Part shown: piece by piece, positions 6,701 through 14,887 of the stretch
Numbering within the stretch: position 1 is the stretch's first letter
Layout of the letters: every line of letters starts with the position of its first letter
Assembly (NCBI GenBank): GCA_913054455.1
Contig: CAJXIL010000015.1
Coordinates: 1-41,339, forward strand
DNA from: an uncultured Roseobacter sp.
GTDB lineage: Bacteria; Pseudomonadota; Alphaproteobacteria; Rhodobacterales; Rhodobacteraceae
Direction of reading: 5' to 3'
Length of the DNA: 41,339 nucleotides
Made by a program: the position numbers and the translations under genes
Notes under the pieces: model-generated
Databases searched by the model: none
Told to the model about the DNA's origin: nothing
What the model saw: the letters and a program-made list of their open reading frames with translations, nothing else

Positions 6701-8821
6701 ATGGTTCGCATGAGCCCCAGCCGTCCCGCTTTTACGCCCATTCTAAATGACTGGTTTCCTGACGCTCTCACGCGCTTGAACACCCTGTGGGAACTGCCAG
6801 ATTTCGACCCAGATGAAGCAGTAGATCAAGGGCCTAGTTCCGCTTGGCGCGAAATCACCGCAAACTACGATATTCCTACTGTAGCTGCCCTCATCCGGCT
6901 CTGTTCTGCCTTACCACAGTCAAATAACGCGCTCGTCAGTGAAATCTATAACCCATTCAAGATCACTGTAATCACAACGCAAGATACACGCTTGATCGAA
7001 CCAACAGTCGATGCGATCAAACGAGGTTTACTTCCTGCGATTGAAAGCAAGCACGATCACCTTCCCAAAATGAAAGTTCATTATGAGAAGACCCTTGGCG
7101 CTCGGTCAAATCCGGTCAAAAATAAGGATGACTTCAAAAAAGAGCTGTTTCAAGTACTCCAAAACCAATCTCCAGCAGTGATTGTTGTTGATACCATCAA
7201 TCAGTTACCTGCCAACATCAGGCAAGCCATTTCAAATGAAATTGTCCTTGCCCCACTGTGCCGCAAGAGCTTGTTGAAACTACACGCAGTCATTCACAAC
7301 TCTGCATCAACTGGACAGTTCGCGCGTACCTTTCAAGAATTGCCGTTTGATACCGCACTTGGACGCCTAGATCCACAGGACGTTTCTATTGCTACCCGTC
7401 ACAGAGAACCTCTAGAAATGGCTAGAGCTGTCTCTCTATTAATCGAACAAAACAACACATCAGCAAATCCTGAGGCTCTAAACCAAGTTAAAGGGCTCGG
7501 GCCTACTAGCTCTCCAATCAAACAGTTGGCTCAGGATATGCGCGCCTGGAGAGCAAATGAGCTAGAATGGTCAGAAATCCCCCGTGGCGTCTTGTTGTAC
7601 GGTCCGCCAGGCACCGGAAAAACATTCACAGCAAGTAAGCTAGCAGAAGCAGTGGGTGGATATTTCATTGCAACAAGCTACGCAGACTGGCAGCGGGAAG
7701 GCCATCTTGGGGATTTTCTAGCCGCAATGTATCGCTGTTTCCAGGAAGCACGCGACAACGCTCCGTCAGTCCTGTTCATCGACGAAATTGACAGTTTCAC
7801 TGACCGCGCAAAAGCATCAGGTGACAACGCTACATATATTCGGAGTACGGTAAACGCCCTCTTGGAGCAGCTCGACGGCACAGCAAAATCAGCGGGTGTA
7901 TTGGTGGTAGGCGCTTGCAACGACATCAGTGCCCTCGACCCGGCGCTCACAAGATCGGGCAGATTTGACCAGAAGGTATCGCTACACTTACCGGACAAAC
8001 AGGCCATTGCTGAGATTCTAAAATCTCATGTTCCGGATTCTGTATCTGTGGCAGACATCGAAAGAACAGCTGCCCATCTGGTTGGACAAAGCGGTGCAGA
8101 TGCCGCAGCCGTCGTTCGACAGGCCCAAAGCCTCTCGCGCTACCACCGCCGCTCCATCACAGGTGAAGACCTGTGGACTGCGGCACAGAAAACTACCCCA
8201 ACCGCGTCTGTTGAAGACTTAAAAAGGGCAGCGACCCATGAGGCCGGTCACGCCGTTGTTGGCTTTCTGCTCGGTAAAGGCGTTCCGCTCAACGCAGAAA
8301 TTGGGAGCACCGGAGGATTTGTACAATTTCGCCAATTGACTGCTTTTCCAACCCAGAAACAACTACAGAGAGATCTGGCAACCTTGCTAGCGGGGCGGGC
8401 GGCGGAAAGTCTATATTGCGAAGCCCCCTCAGCGGCGGCTGGCGGCGGTATGACAAGTGACCTTGCCCAGGCCACTTTGTTGGCAGCACGGCTTGAGTTT
8501 CAATTCGGGCTGGGAAGTGAAGGCCTCATCTGGCTGCACGTGACTGAAAGCTCTTTGCCTGAGCTGCTCAAAGACGTGGAAACCAGATCCCGCATGAATA
8601 AGTTCATGAAAGACGCGGAACAGACTGCAACCCGAATTTTAAAAGAGCACGGTCTTATGGTGAAATCTATCGCGGTAGATCTTCTATCAAAACGCCAGCT
8701 CACAGCTGCAGAGCTTGCAAGTCTTTTACAGACCCCTCCAGGTCCCGCTTCTCGACATCCCAAAGCAGCCGACGCACCTTCTTCTAAAGTTCCTGTTGCC
8801 TCGCTATGTCAGCCCGGTTAG
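6701..8821 (+). CDS. Soluble FtsH-like AAA+ ATPase/M41 zinc protease
   Basis: A 706-residue ATP-dependent protease. The AAA+ module has Walker A GPPGTGKT (301-308), Walker B LFIDEID (358-364), a sensor/SRH region (LDPALTRSGRFDQKV) and a lid. The M41 peptidase module has the zinc motif HEAGH (513-517) and a likely third ligand Asp in GMTSDLAQA (D587). FtsH itself is membrane-anchored, with two N-terminal helices and an F-V-G pore loop. This protein has no hydrophobic segment; its first about 250 residues are an unassigned soluble domain, and the pore-loop region reads ADWQREGHLGD. It is therefore a cytoplasmic FtsH-like enzyme, not housekeeping FtsH. ATG 6701 follows GAAAGG. It is convergent with mobA, 6 bases away, inside the rep/mob block. 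Substrates are unknown. Confidence 0.85.
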   Translation: MVRMSPSRPAFTPILNDWFPDALTRLNTLWELPDFDPDEAVDQGPSSAWREITANYDIPTVAALIRLCSALPQSNNALVSEIYNPFKITVITTQDTRLIEPTVDAIKRGLLPAIESKHDHLPKMKVHYEKTLGARSNPVKNKDDFKKELFQVLQNQSPAVIVVDTINQLPANIRQAISNEIVLAPLCRKSLLKLHAVIHNSASTGQFARTFQELPFDTALGRLDPQDVSIATRHREPLEMARAVSLLIEQNNTSANPEALNQVKGLGPTSSPIKQLAQDMRAWRANELEWSEIPRGVLLYGPPGTGKTFTASKLAEAVGGYFIATSYADWQREGHLGDFLAAMYRCFQEARDNAPSVLFIDEIDSFTDRAKASGDNATYIRSTVNALLEQLDGTAKSAGVLVVGACNDISALDPALTRSGRFDQKVSLHLPDKQAIAEILKSHVPDSVSVADIERTAAHLVGQSGADAAAVVRQAQSLSRYHRRSITGEDLWTAAQKTTPTASVEDLKRAATHEAGHAVVGFLLGKGVPLNAEIGSTGGFVQFRQLTAFPTQKQLQRDLATLLAGRAAESLYCEAPSAAAGGGMTSDLAQATLLAARLEFQFGLGSEGLIWLHVTESSLPELLKDVETRSRMNKFMKDAEQTATRILKEHGLMVKSIAVDLLSKRQLTAAELASLLQTPPGPASRHPKAADAPSSKVPVASLCQPG

Positions 8822-8827
8822 GCCGCC

Positions 8828-9526
8828 CTACAAAAATCGCGACATGTGCAGTCCATTGACGTCCTCCAAGAGCGCCATGCTCTTGGCATCCTTCCTCCGC
8901 GCCATCCAGCTTTTGGCTGGTGCGGGGGCCTTTGCCCGAAATGACAGCCAGTCTCGCGCCGACAGGCCTGCCTCGACAGACATCTGCTTCAAAGTTTGTT
9001 GAAATGGGATGAGACAGAGGCCCGGAAACTCTTCATGTAAGCCGCTATAGACCTCTTTATTGAATTGCCCTGCCCTGCTCGGATGCTCAAATCGCAACTC
9101 CAACATCCGGGAAAGTTTCTCATCACGCATACGCGTAAAACGACTGTCCATAACCCGCCCCGTTCCCATGTCATATTCCGGAAGCAGCAGGTGAAAATGA
9201 GGAATAGCCTTCACCTGACCTTCGTTCGCTTTCGCATGCTCGACAATGCAAGCTTGCCCACGTGCCAGGTGGGAAACGCCATACTCATCACAAACCGCTT
9301 TTGTGGCTGCAGCCAGGTCAGTCATCGACAGCTCCATTTCTGGGGCGATGATGACGTGGCGTACTTGAAAAACTTGACCTGTGATTTGGGCAGGTAAAGC
9401 CATCCAAGCGATGTCACTAACACCGCCATAACGCCAGCAGGCAGACTGGTTATCCCCCTCACTACTAAAGTAAGAGGTTAAAGCCTTCGTGCGCCCCCTT
9501 GAAATCCGGGAAGACTTAATGATCAT
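8828..9526 (-). CDS. mobA: MobA-like relaxase (HUH-type mobilization nuclease)
   Basis: A 232-residue protein resembling the nuclease domain of MobA/VirD2-type relaxases, which nick one strand at oriT to start conjugative transfer. The metal-binding HUH motif is seen as PHFHLLLPEYD (His110 and His112), preceded by CIVEHAK (His97) and RHVIIAPEMELS. Candidate catalytic tyrosines lie near the N-terminus (Tyr19 or Tyr33). No helicase or primase domain is fused, so this is a minimal form. Its ATG overlaps the mobC stop by 4 nt (ATGA, 9523-9526), giving translational coupling. It converges with the AAA+/M41 gene. Family assignment is good; the exact MOB type is uncertain. Confidence 0.72.
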   Translation of the reverse strand: MIIKSSRISRGRTKALTSYFSSEGDNQSACWRYGGVSDIAWMALPAQITGQVFQVRHVIIAPEMELSMTDLAAATKAVCDEYGVSHLARGQACIVEHAKANEGQVKAIPHFHLLLPEYDMGTGRVMDSRFTRMRDEKLSRMLELRFEHPSRAGQFNKEVYSGLHEEFPGLCLIPFQQTLKQMSVEAGLSARDWLSFRAKAPAPAKSWMARRKDAKSMALLEDVNGLHMSRFL

Positions 9527-9933
9527 TTATCGGCTTTCGACATCGAAGCCAAAACGCGACGAAAAAGGGCTTGTGCATCATGTAGTGTTTTTGCAATTTC
9601 TTCCGGATCCACTATAATCGCTGGAGTTTGCTTCCTCTTTTTTCTTGGAGGAGAAATCTGATCCAACCGCATTTTGATCAACTGGAGTTCCTGCAGCAAT
9701 GAAAGAGCGGCTCTATACTCGGTACTTAATGGCTTGATGACTTTTTTGCGGCGCGGACCACGAAAAACAACTTCACCTTCGTATCCAAGACGGTCAAGTA
9801 ACAACCATCTTGCAAAAGTGGTTGGCGACATGCCCCTATCCCGGGCTCGACCTTCTAAGACGCCATAAGCCGCCGTCGAGATCTTGATCCCTAGCTGACG
9901 TTTTGCAACTGAACCTACTTCTTTTGTCATCAT
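9523..9933 (-). CDS. mobC: MobC-like mobilization accessory protein
   Basis: 136 residues from ATG 9933, chosen because AAAGGAACG lies just upstream on the minus strand and the residues after it (KRQLGIKISTAAYGVLEGRA) begin the family's ribbon-helix-helix-like DNA-binding part. The middle RDRGMSPTTFARWLLLDRL fits the helix pair of MobC/NikA-type proteins that bind oriT and open it for the relaxase. A basic stretch (RGPRRKKVIKP) and a helical tail follow. A longer frame reaching 10053 exists but has no ribosome-binding site and runs through the inverted repeats, so it is rejected. It is the first gene of the mobC-mobA unit. Confidence 0.7.
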   Translation of the reverse strand: MMTKEVGSVAKRQLGIKISTAAYGVLEGRARDRGMSPTTFARWLLLDRLGYEGEVVFRGPRRKKVIKPLSTEYRAALSLLQELQLIKMRLDQISPPRKKRKQTPAIIVDPEEIAKTLHDAQALFRRVLASMSKADK

Positions 9934-9953
9934 TCGTTCCTTTGTGATTAGGC

Positions 9954-9974
9954 TACCAGCACAACTTGCTGGTA
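9954..9974. repeat. Inverted repeat upstream of mobC
   Basis: TACCAGC (9954-9960), 7-nt spacer, GCTGGTA (9968-9974), a perfect 7-bp dyad 21 bp upstream of the mobC start. Position suits a MobC autoregulatory operator or part of oriT. The function is inferred from position only. Confidence 0.5.
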
Positions 9975-10282
9975 AAAAACACTTTGGAAAAACGATGCAT
10001 GAAACAAACTTCAGCCAGGCTGAATGACCAACGGCTTGACCGTAGGAACCCATGCCGGGACGGTGAGGGGTTCAAACCTGGCTGGCAACAAGATGCAGCC
10101 ACCCATCTGAGCACGCCCAGATTTGATCGATAACATGGCGTGGCGGCGCCTTTGGTGAAGGCAACTGCATGTGCCGCAAGGTTTAGCCCTCCCATCCACG
10201 AGGAGGCTGGAGGGCCAAATCATCAAAGAATCTGCCCTCTCCCCTGTTGCCCTCAGTTTCCTATTTCGATAATGCATGAATT
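9975..10282. other. Gene-free region between mobC and the ars operon (candidate oriT and junction)
   Basis: It holds a second tight dyad, TTCAGCC-A-GGCTGAA (10010-10024), and the small palindromic motif GGTTCAAACC near 10070. Relaxase genes usually lie beside their oriT, so a nic site is expected here, but I recognise no known nic consensus. Base composition rises toward 10200, so the edge of the mobile block probably lies between about 10050 and 10250. Just before the ars start, GATAAT (10268-10273) could be a -10 box; it overlaps ATAAT-N6-ATTAT (10269-10284), a possible ArsR-type dyad. The ars start has no ribosome-binding site, so the message may be nearly leaderless. Confidence 0.35.
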
Positions 10283-11116
10283 ATGGAAGAATTGATTGCC
10301 CTCCGCCTGTCCATCCTTGGGCACCCCCAGCGCCTTGCGGTGTTTCGCCTCTTGATGCGCCGCTATCCCGATCAGGTTCCTGCCGGGGAAATCGGGGCTG
10401 CGCTGGACATAAAAGCCAGCACATTATCGTCATATCTTTCTGCTTTGATGCAGGCGGATCTGGTGAGCAAAACCCGGACTGGCACCTGGTTGCGGTATCA
10501 GATCAACATGAAAACGACTCGTGAAACACTGGACTCATTGTTTTTGGACTGCTGCCGGGGCCGTCCGGATCTCTGCAGGTCCTACCCAGACCCTGTTACG
10601 TCAGAGGAAAACCAAATGACTGACCGGAAATACAACGTACTTTTTATCTGCACCGGCAATTCGGCCCGTTCCATCTTTGCTGAGGCCATCTTGAACTCGA
10701 AAGGGCAAGACCGATTTCAAGTCTTCTCTGCGGGGACCCAACCTCAGTCCCACCTCAATCCCATTGCGATTGAGATGCTCAAGGCCAAAGGCCATGATAT
10801 CAGCGCATTGCGGTCCAAAAACGTCGCAGAATTTATCGGCGAGGGAGCCCCAGAGTTCGACTTTGTTTTCACGGTCTGTGATCAGGCCGCAAATGAGGAA
10901 TGTCCCACCTGGGATGGCCAACCAATCAGCGCCCATTGGGGCATGCCGGATCCGGTCAAGGCCACGGGCACCGAGGCCGAGAAAAGCCTCGCCTTCCAAC
11001 AGGCCTATGGGGTGCTGAACCACCGACTGCAGGGATTTGCCGCCCTTCCCATCGAACAATTGGATCGAATTTCTCTTCAAAGCGCCGTCGACGAGATCGC
11101 GCACACATCTGAGTAG
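10283..11116 (+). CDS. ArsR repressor fused to thioredoxin-type arsenate reductase ArsC
   Basis: A single 277-residue frame joins two arsenic proteins. Residues 1-105 are an ArsR/SmtB winged helix (AGEIGAALDIKASTLSSYLS is the HTH). It lacks the classical CVCDLC metal site but has Cys90, Cys91 and Cys98 (DCCRGRPDLC), an arrangement like the C-terminal As(III) sites of some other ArsR proteins. Residues 112-277 are a low-molecular-weight-phosphatase-fold ArsC with the P-loop CTGNSAR (Cys123-Arg129) and resolving-cysteine candidates Cys199 and Cys207 (TVCDQAANEECP), then HWGMPDP. It would sense arsenite and reduce arsenate with thioredoxin. An internal GAGG 8 nt before Met112 (10616) could give a free ArsC as well. 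It leads the operon with GAPDH and arsJ. Confidence 0.9.
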   Translation: MEELIALRLSILGHPQRLAVFRLLMRRYPDQVPAGEIGAALDIKASTLSSYLSALMQADLVSKTRTGTWLRYQINMKTTRETLDSLFLDCCRGRPDLCRSYPDPVTSEENQMTDRKYNVLFICTGNSARSIFAEAILNSKGQDRFQVFSAGTQPQSHLNPIAIEMLKAKGHDISALRSKNVAEFIGEGAPEFDFVFTVCDQAANEECPTWDGQPISAHWGMPDPVKATGTEAEKSLAFQQAYGVLNHRLQGFAALPIEQLDRISLQSAVDEIAHTSE

Positions 11117-11124
11117 GATAAGTC

Positions 11125-12126
11125 ATGACAACCTATGCATTGAACGGCCTTGGCCGAATGGGCAAGCTTGCGCTGAAACCACTGCTGGACAGCGGTGCTG
11201 AAATCGCTTGGATCAATGATGCAGTCGGCACACCAGAGATGCATGCGCATCTGCTGGAGTTTGACTCGGTGCATGGGCGTTGGAACGCAGAGTTCAGTCA
11301 TGACGACAAATCCATCACCATCAATGGCACCCACCTGCCCACCCATCGTGAGACGCGCCTGGAGGACCTGCCGCTTGAGGGCGTAGATGTGGTGATTGAT
11401 TGCACTGGTGTATTCAAAACGGAGGCCAAGCTGGCCCCCTATTTTGATGCAGGTGTCAAAAAAGTGGTGGTCTCGGCCCCCGTCAAGGATGGCGATGCAG
11501 CCAATATCGTTGTCGGCGTGAATGATGACATCTATCAGCCAGAGCAGCATCGTATTGTGACAGCCGCTAGTTGCACGACCAATTGTCTGGCCCCGGTGGT
11601 AAAGGTGATCCATGAAAACCTTGGCATCAAACATGGTTCAATCACCACGATCCATGACGTGACCAACACCCAGACCATCGTTGATCGGCCCGCCAAAGAT
11701 CTGCGCCGGGCGCGGTCAGCGCTTACCAATCTGATCCCGACTACCACTGGCAGCGCTACAGCTATTACGCTTATCTATCCGGAGCTTACAGGCAAGCTGA
11801 ACGGCCATGCCGTACGGGTGCCGTTGCTTAACGCCTCGATCACCGATTGTGTCTTTGAAGTTGAGCGAGAAACCAGCGCCGAAGAAGTGAATGCTCTGTT
11901 CAAAGCTGCATCTGAGACAGGTTCGCTCAAAGGAATCCTAGGCTATGAAACCCGGCCGCTGGTCTCGGCTGATTACACCAATGATCAACGTTCCAGCATT
12001 GTTGATGCGCCCTCCACCATGGTGGTGAACGGGACCCAGGTAAAGATCTATGCCTGGTATGATAACGAAATGGGCTATGCCTATCGCCTGGTGGATGTCG
12101 CTCGCATGGTTGGGGATCAGCTGTGA
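11125..12126 (+). CDS. ArsJ-associated glyceraldehyde-3-phosphate dehydrogenase
   Basis: A 333-residue type I GAPDH with the active-site [10 protein letters not shown] (Cys150) and the paired His177 ([10 protein letters not shown]), an N-terminal Rossmann fold (LNGLGRMG), and C-terminal [11 protein letters not shown]. In ars operons this enzyme uses arsenate in place of phosphate to make 1-arseno-3-phosphoglycerate, which ArsJ exports. Placement supports that role over central glycolysis: it begins 8 bases after arsR-arsC and overlaps the arsJ start by 3 bases. The missing residue in the usual NGFGRIGR motif (here NGLGRMGK) is typical of divergent paralogues. Confidence 0.9.
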   Translation: MTTYALNGLGRMGKLALKPLLDSGAEIAWINDAVGTPEMHAHLLEFDSVHGRWNAEFSHDDKSITINGTHLPTHRETRLEDLPLEGVDVVIDCTGVFKTEAKLAPYFDAGVKKVVVSAPVKDGDAANIVVGVNDDIYQPEQHRIVTAASCTTNCLAPVVKVIHENLGIKHGSITTIHDVTNTQTIVDRPAKDLRRARSALTNLIPTTTGSATAITLIYPELTGKLNGHAVRVPLLNASITDCVFEVERETSAEEVNALFKAASETGSLKGILGYETRPLVSADYTNDQRSSIVDAPSTMVVNGTQVKIYAWYDNEMGYAYRLVDVARMVGDQL

Positions 12127-13391
12127 CACAACAAGGCGGAATGGCAGCCTATATCGCGGTCACGGCCTCTTACTGGGCCTTCATGCTAACGGATGGCGCC
12201 CTGCGTATGTTGGTGCTGTTGCACTTTCACACGCTGGGGTTCTCCCCAGTGCAACTGGCCTATCTCTTTGTTTTGTATGAGATCGCCGGCATGGTGACCA
12301 ATCTTTCTGCAGGCTGGATTGCCGCGCGTTTTGGATTGACAGCAACGCTTTATGCCGGACTTTCGTTGCAGGTGGTTGCCCTGTTGTTGCTGACACAGCT
12401 GGATACCAGCTGGCAAATCAGTACCTCTGTTATCTTTGTGATGATGGTTCAGGGGTTGTCAGGAGTGGCCAAAGATCTGGCAAAGATGTCGTCAAAATCC
12501 GCAGTCAAGCTGCTGGCCCCTAACGAGGGGGACGGGTTGTTTCGCTGGGTTGCGGTTCTCACCGGTTCCAAAAACGCGGTCAAAGGCTTCGGCTTTTTGC
12601 TTGGCGCCGCCCTCCTCGCCTCAGTCGGTTTCACCTGGGCAGTCCTTGGTATGGCGTTGATCCTCGCGATTATTTTGGCAGCGGTTTTGCTGGCCATGCC
12701 CAAGGGGCTGCCAGTGGGTCGCAAGGGAGCCAAATTCTCCGAAGTGTTTTCAAAATCACGCAATGTGAACTGGCTGTCAGCGGCGCGGGTGTTTCTTTTT
12801 GGCGCCCGCGACATCTGGTTTGTGGTTGGCATTCCGGTCTATTTCTACGCGGCATTCTCGGATGGCAGCGAAGAGGGCAACCGAGCCGCGTTCTTTCTGA
12901 TTGGCAGTTTCATGGCAATTTGGACGATCTTTTACGGCGGCATTCAGGCCAGCGCGCCACGCATCCTAAAGGCTGCGACGCGCACCGAAGCCGAATTGAT
13001 TGCCGCTGCCCGAAATTGGGCCCTGCTGTTGGCGATCGTCCCTGCGGTCCTCGCCTTGGCAGTACTGCTCACAGGTGAACCGGCACTTTGGCTCACCGTA
13101 TCGCTCGTCGCCGGCTTGCTGGCCTTTGGGGCGATCTTTGCCGTCAATTCGTCACTGCACTCTTATCTGATCCTCGCCTTTACCAAGGCCGAACGGGTAA
13201 CGATGGATGTCGGGTTCTACTATATGGCCAATGCAGCTGGTCGCTTGATGGGTACTGTCCTGTCGGGGTTGACCTATCAACTGGGGGGCTTGGCCGCTTG
13301 CCTTGGCACGGCAGCTGTCATGGTGGCCCTCAGCGCCCTTGCAGCAGCTCGGTTACAGGACAAGACCGCAACAGCCCCAGCGATGTCCTGA
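12123..13391 (+). CDS. arsJ: ArsJ organoarsenical efflux permease (MFS)
   Basis: A 422-residue integral membrane protein of the major facilitator superfamily with about 11-12 hydrophobic segments. The early segment [20 protein letters not shown] and [20 protein letters not shown] are typical of the ArsJ group, which exports 1-arseno-3-phosphoglycerate made by the neighbouring GAPDH. The start is GTG 12123, overlapping the GAPDH stop (GTGA), so the two are translationally coupled. It is the last gene of the operon; a strong hairpin follows 9 bases after the stop. No arsB or acr3 arsenite pump is present in the window. Confidence 0.9.
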   Translation: MTQQGGMAAYIAVTASYWAFMLTDGALRMLVLLHFHTLGFSPVQLAYLFVLYEIAGMVTNLSAGWIAARFGLTATLYAGLSLQVVALLLLTQLDTSWQISTSVIFVMMVQGLSGVAKDLAKMSSKSAVKLLAPNEGDGLFRWVAVLTGSKNAVKGFGFLLGAALLASVGFTWAVLGMALILAIILAAVLLAMPKGLPVGRKGAKFSEVFSKSRNVNWLSAARVFLFGARDIWFVVGIPVYFYAAFSDGSEEGNRAAFFLIGSFMAIWTIFYGGIQASAPRILKAATRTEAELIAAARNWALLLAIVPAVLALAVLLTGEPALWLTVSLVAGLLAFGAIFAVNSSLHSYLILAFTKAERVTMDVGFYYMANAAGRLMGTVLSGLTYQLGGLAACLGTAAVMVALSALAAARLQDKTATAPAMS

Positions 13392-13400
13392 ACAGTCAGA

Positions 13401-13429
13401 CAGGTTTGGGGACTGAGTTCCCAAACCTG
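13401..13429. terminator. Bidirectional hairpin between convergent arsJ and the cyclodeaminase gene
   Basis: CAGGTTTGGG (13401-13410) pairs perfectly with CCCAAACCTG (13420-13429) across a 9-nt loop. It lies between the stops of two convergent genes (13391 and 13437), as expected for a shared terminator. No strong T run is present on either side. Confidence 0.65.
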
Positions 13430-13436
13430 GGCTGCA

Positions 13437-14396
13437 TCAATAGGAATGTGACTTCCGCCTGAGCACCTCATAGGCGGCAACCAGATCCTGAACGATCAGC
13501 CCGTGGGATTTATAAGCTGTGATCTCCGCATCCGACTGACGTCCCAGATGCGGGTCCAAAATGACCTGACCGATTTCCATCACGGCGTAATCTGCACGGA
13601 CAAGGCCCGCATGTTTGGCGCCCAGTATTTCGCCGGACTCACGACTGCTGCTTTCGCAAGAATCCGTGAACATTGACACGCGGGCAACGCCTGCATCGTC
13701 CAGCTCACGCGTGTCTGCGAGACTCGCGCCGACCAGATTGATGTGCTGACCGGCCTCTAACCATGCGCCGCGAAAGAACGCTTCTTTTGAGGCGGTGACT
13801 GTGTGAATGACATCGGCCCCCTGCACGGCCTCTGGCAGATCAGATATCGCGACAACCTGCAAAGGCTGATCGCAAAAGCGCTTCGCCAACTGCTGAGCCG
13901 CGTCAAAGCGCCGTGCCCATATGCGGATCTTGGCCTGCGGAAAGCAGGCCAAGGACCCACGGATATGCCACTCCGCCTGCTCGCCTGCGCCGCAAACTGT
14001 GATCACCCGAGGATCGGGATGCGCCAGGATCTGGGTCGCCAGCATAGACATGGCAGCGGTACGCAGCGCCGTAAGCGCATCGGCGTCACAAATCGCCAGA
14101 GGTCTACCGTTTTGGCTGTCAAACAGCATGACAAAGCCCTGATGGCTGGACAGGCCCATCGCGGGCGCGCCTGGAAACAGGCTCAACACCTTGGCACCGT
14201 GGACAGGTGGATCTTGCAGATGACCGTACATGACCCCCATGCGCCCCTGCGCATTGATCGGAGCCGCGAACCGGGGGGGATGGCCAGCGGTTTGATTTGA
14301 GACCGCTGTCATTGCAGCTTTGAGCGGGCCGAGCAGATCGGTGAGGTTGAGTGCTGCGTGAATATCGGCGGCTGAAAACATCGCAGGGCTGGTCAT
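13437..14396 (-). CDS. Ornithine cyclodeaminase/mu-crystallin family protein
   Basis: 319 residues from ATG 14396, chosen because it overlaps the dctQ stop by ATGA. NAD(P)-dependent enzymes of this family cyclise ornithine, reduce imines, or make unusual amino acids. Visible features are the substrate region (GRMGVMYGHL, then GAKVLSLFPG), the dinucleotide-binding Rossmann motif VCGAGEQAEWHI, and AVQGADVIHTVTASKEAFF. The true substrate cannot be read; membership in the TRAP transporter operon suggests it acts on the imported compound. It is the last gene of the minus-strand dctM-dctP-dctQ-ocd unit. Confidence 0.85.
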   Translation of the reverse strand: MTSPAMFSAADIHAALNLTDLLGPLKAAMTAVSNQTAGHPPRFAAPINAQGRMGVMYGHLQDPPVHGAKVLSLFPGAPAMGLSSHQGFVMLFDSQNGRPLAICDADALTALRTAAMSMLATQILAHPDPRVITVCGAGEQAEWHIRGSLACFPQAKIRIWARRFDAAQQLAKRFCDQPLQVVAISDLPEAVQGADVIHTVTASKEAFFRGAWLEAGQHINLVGASLADTRELDDAGVARVSMFTDSCESSSRESGEILGAKHAGLVRADYAVMEIGQVILDPHLGRQSDAEITAYKSHGLIVQDLVAAYEVLRRKSHSY

Positions 14397-14887
14397 GTAG
14401 CGGCCTTTTTCGTGGTCAAGAGCGCCGCAAGATGCAGCAATAATATGGAACAGCTGAGCGGGACAATCGCGCCGACCATTGCCATATTCACGCCCATCCC
14501 CTGTGACATGCGATTGCTGCTGCGCCACAGAAAACCACGCTCAAAATTCATATTCGGGCCAAAGAAGCAATAATACAGAATAGGGGACAGGAAGATTAGA
14601 ACCGTCAGGGCAAAAACCACTCTATGCCAAAGCCTTTGATCTTCAGGATTGACCTGCACAACCGTCGGGTCAAGGCGACGTTTGAAGGCACATGTAGCAC
14701 CCAGTAGCCCGGCCCAAATCATCAGATAGCGGGCCAGTTCCTCTGTCCAGCTGAACGGATAGTCAAAGCCGTAGCGCGCCCAGATCTGCAACAACACCGT
14801 CAGGGCCATGCCTACCAGGGCCACTTTCGCCAAGAGGAGGCAAGCGCGGTCAACCTGCGCGCTTGCCTGATGGAGAAAGCCGATCAC
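14393..14887 (-). CDS. dctQ: TRAP transporter small permease (DctQ family)
   Basis: A 164-residue inner-membrane protein with four predicted helices (for example VALVGMALTVLLQIWARYG and VVFALTVLIFLSPILYYCFF) and the family feature WTEELARYLMIWAGLLGATCA. It pairs with the large permease to bring in a solute delivered by the periplasmic protein, driven by a sodium gradient. It overlaps dctP upstream and the cyclodeaminase gene downstream by 4 nt each. Confidence 0.9.
   Translation of the reverse strand: MIGFLHQASAQVDRACLLLAKVALVGMALTVLLQIWARYGFDYPFSWTEELARYLMIWAGLLGATCAFKRRLDPTVVQVNPEDQRLWHRVVFALTVLIFLSPILYYCFFGPNMNFERGFLWRSSNRMSQGMGVNMAMVGAIVPLSCSILLLHLAALLTTKKAAT

Noticed and set aside
9934-10053. 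N-terminal extension of mobC
   Set aside because: Runs through the inverted repeat, lacks a ribosome-binding site and looks unlike the rest of the protein; the ATG at 9933 has AAAGGAACG in front.
10060-10090. GGTTCAAACC resembling a tRNA T-arm, which would mark an attachment site
   Set aside because: The bases on either side do not pair as a T-stem and no acceptor or anticodon arm is present; it is only a small palindrome.
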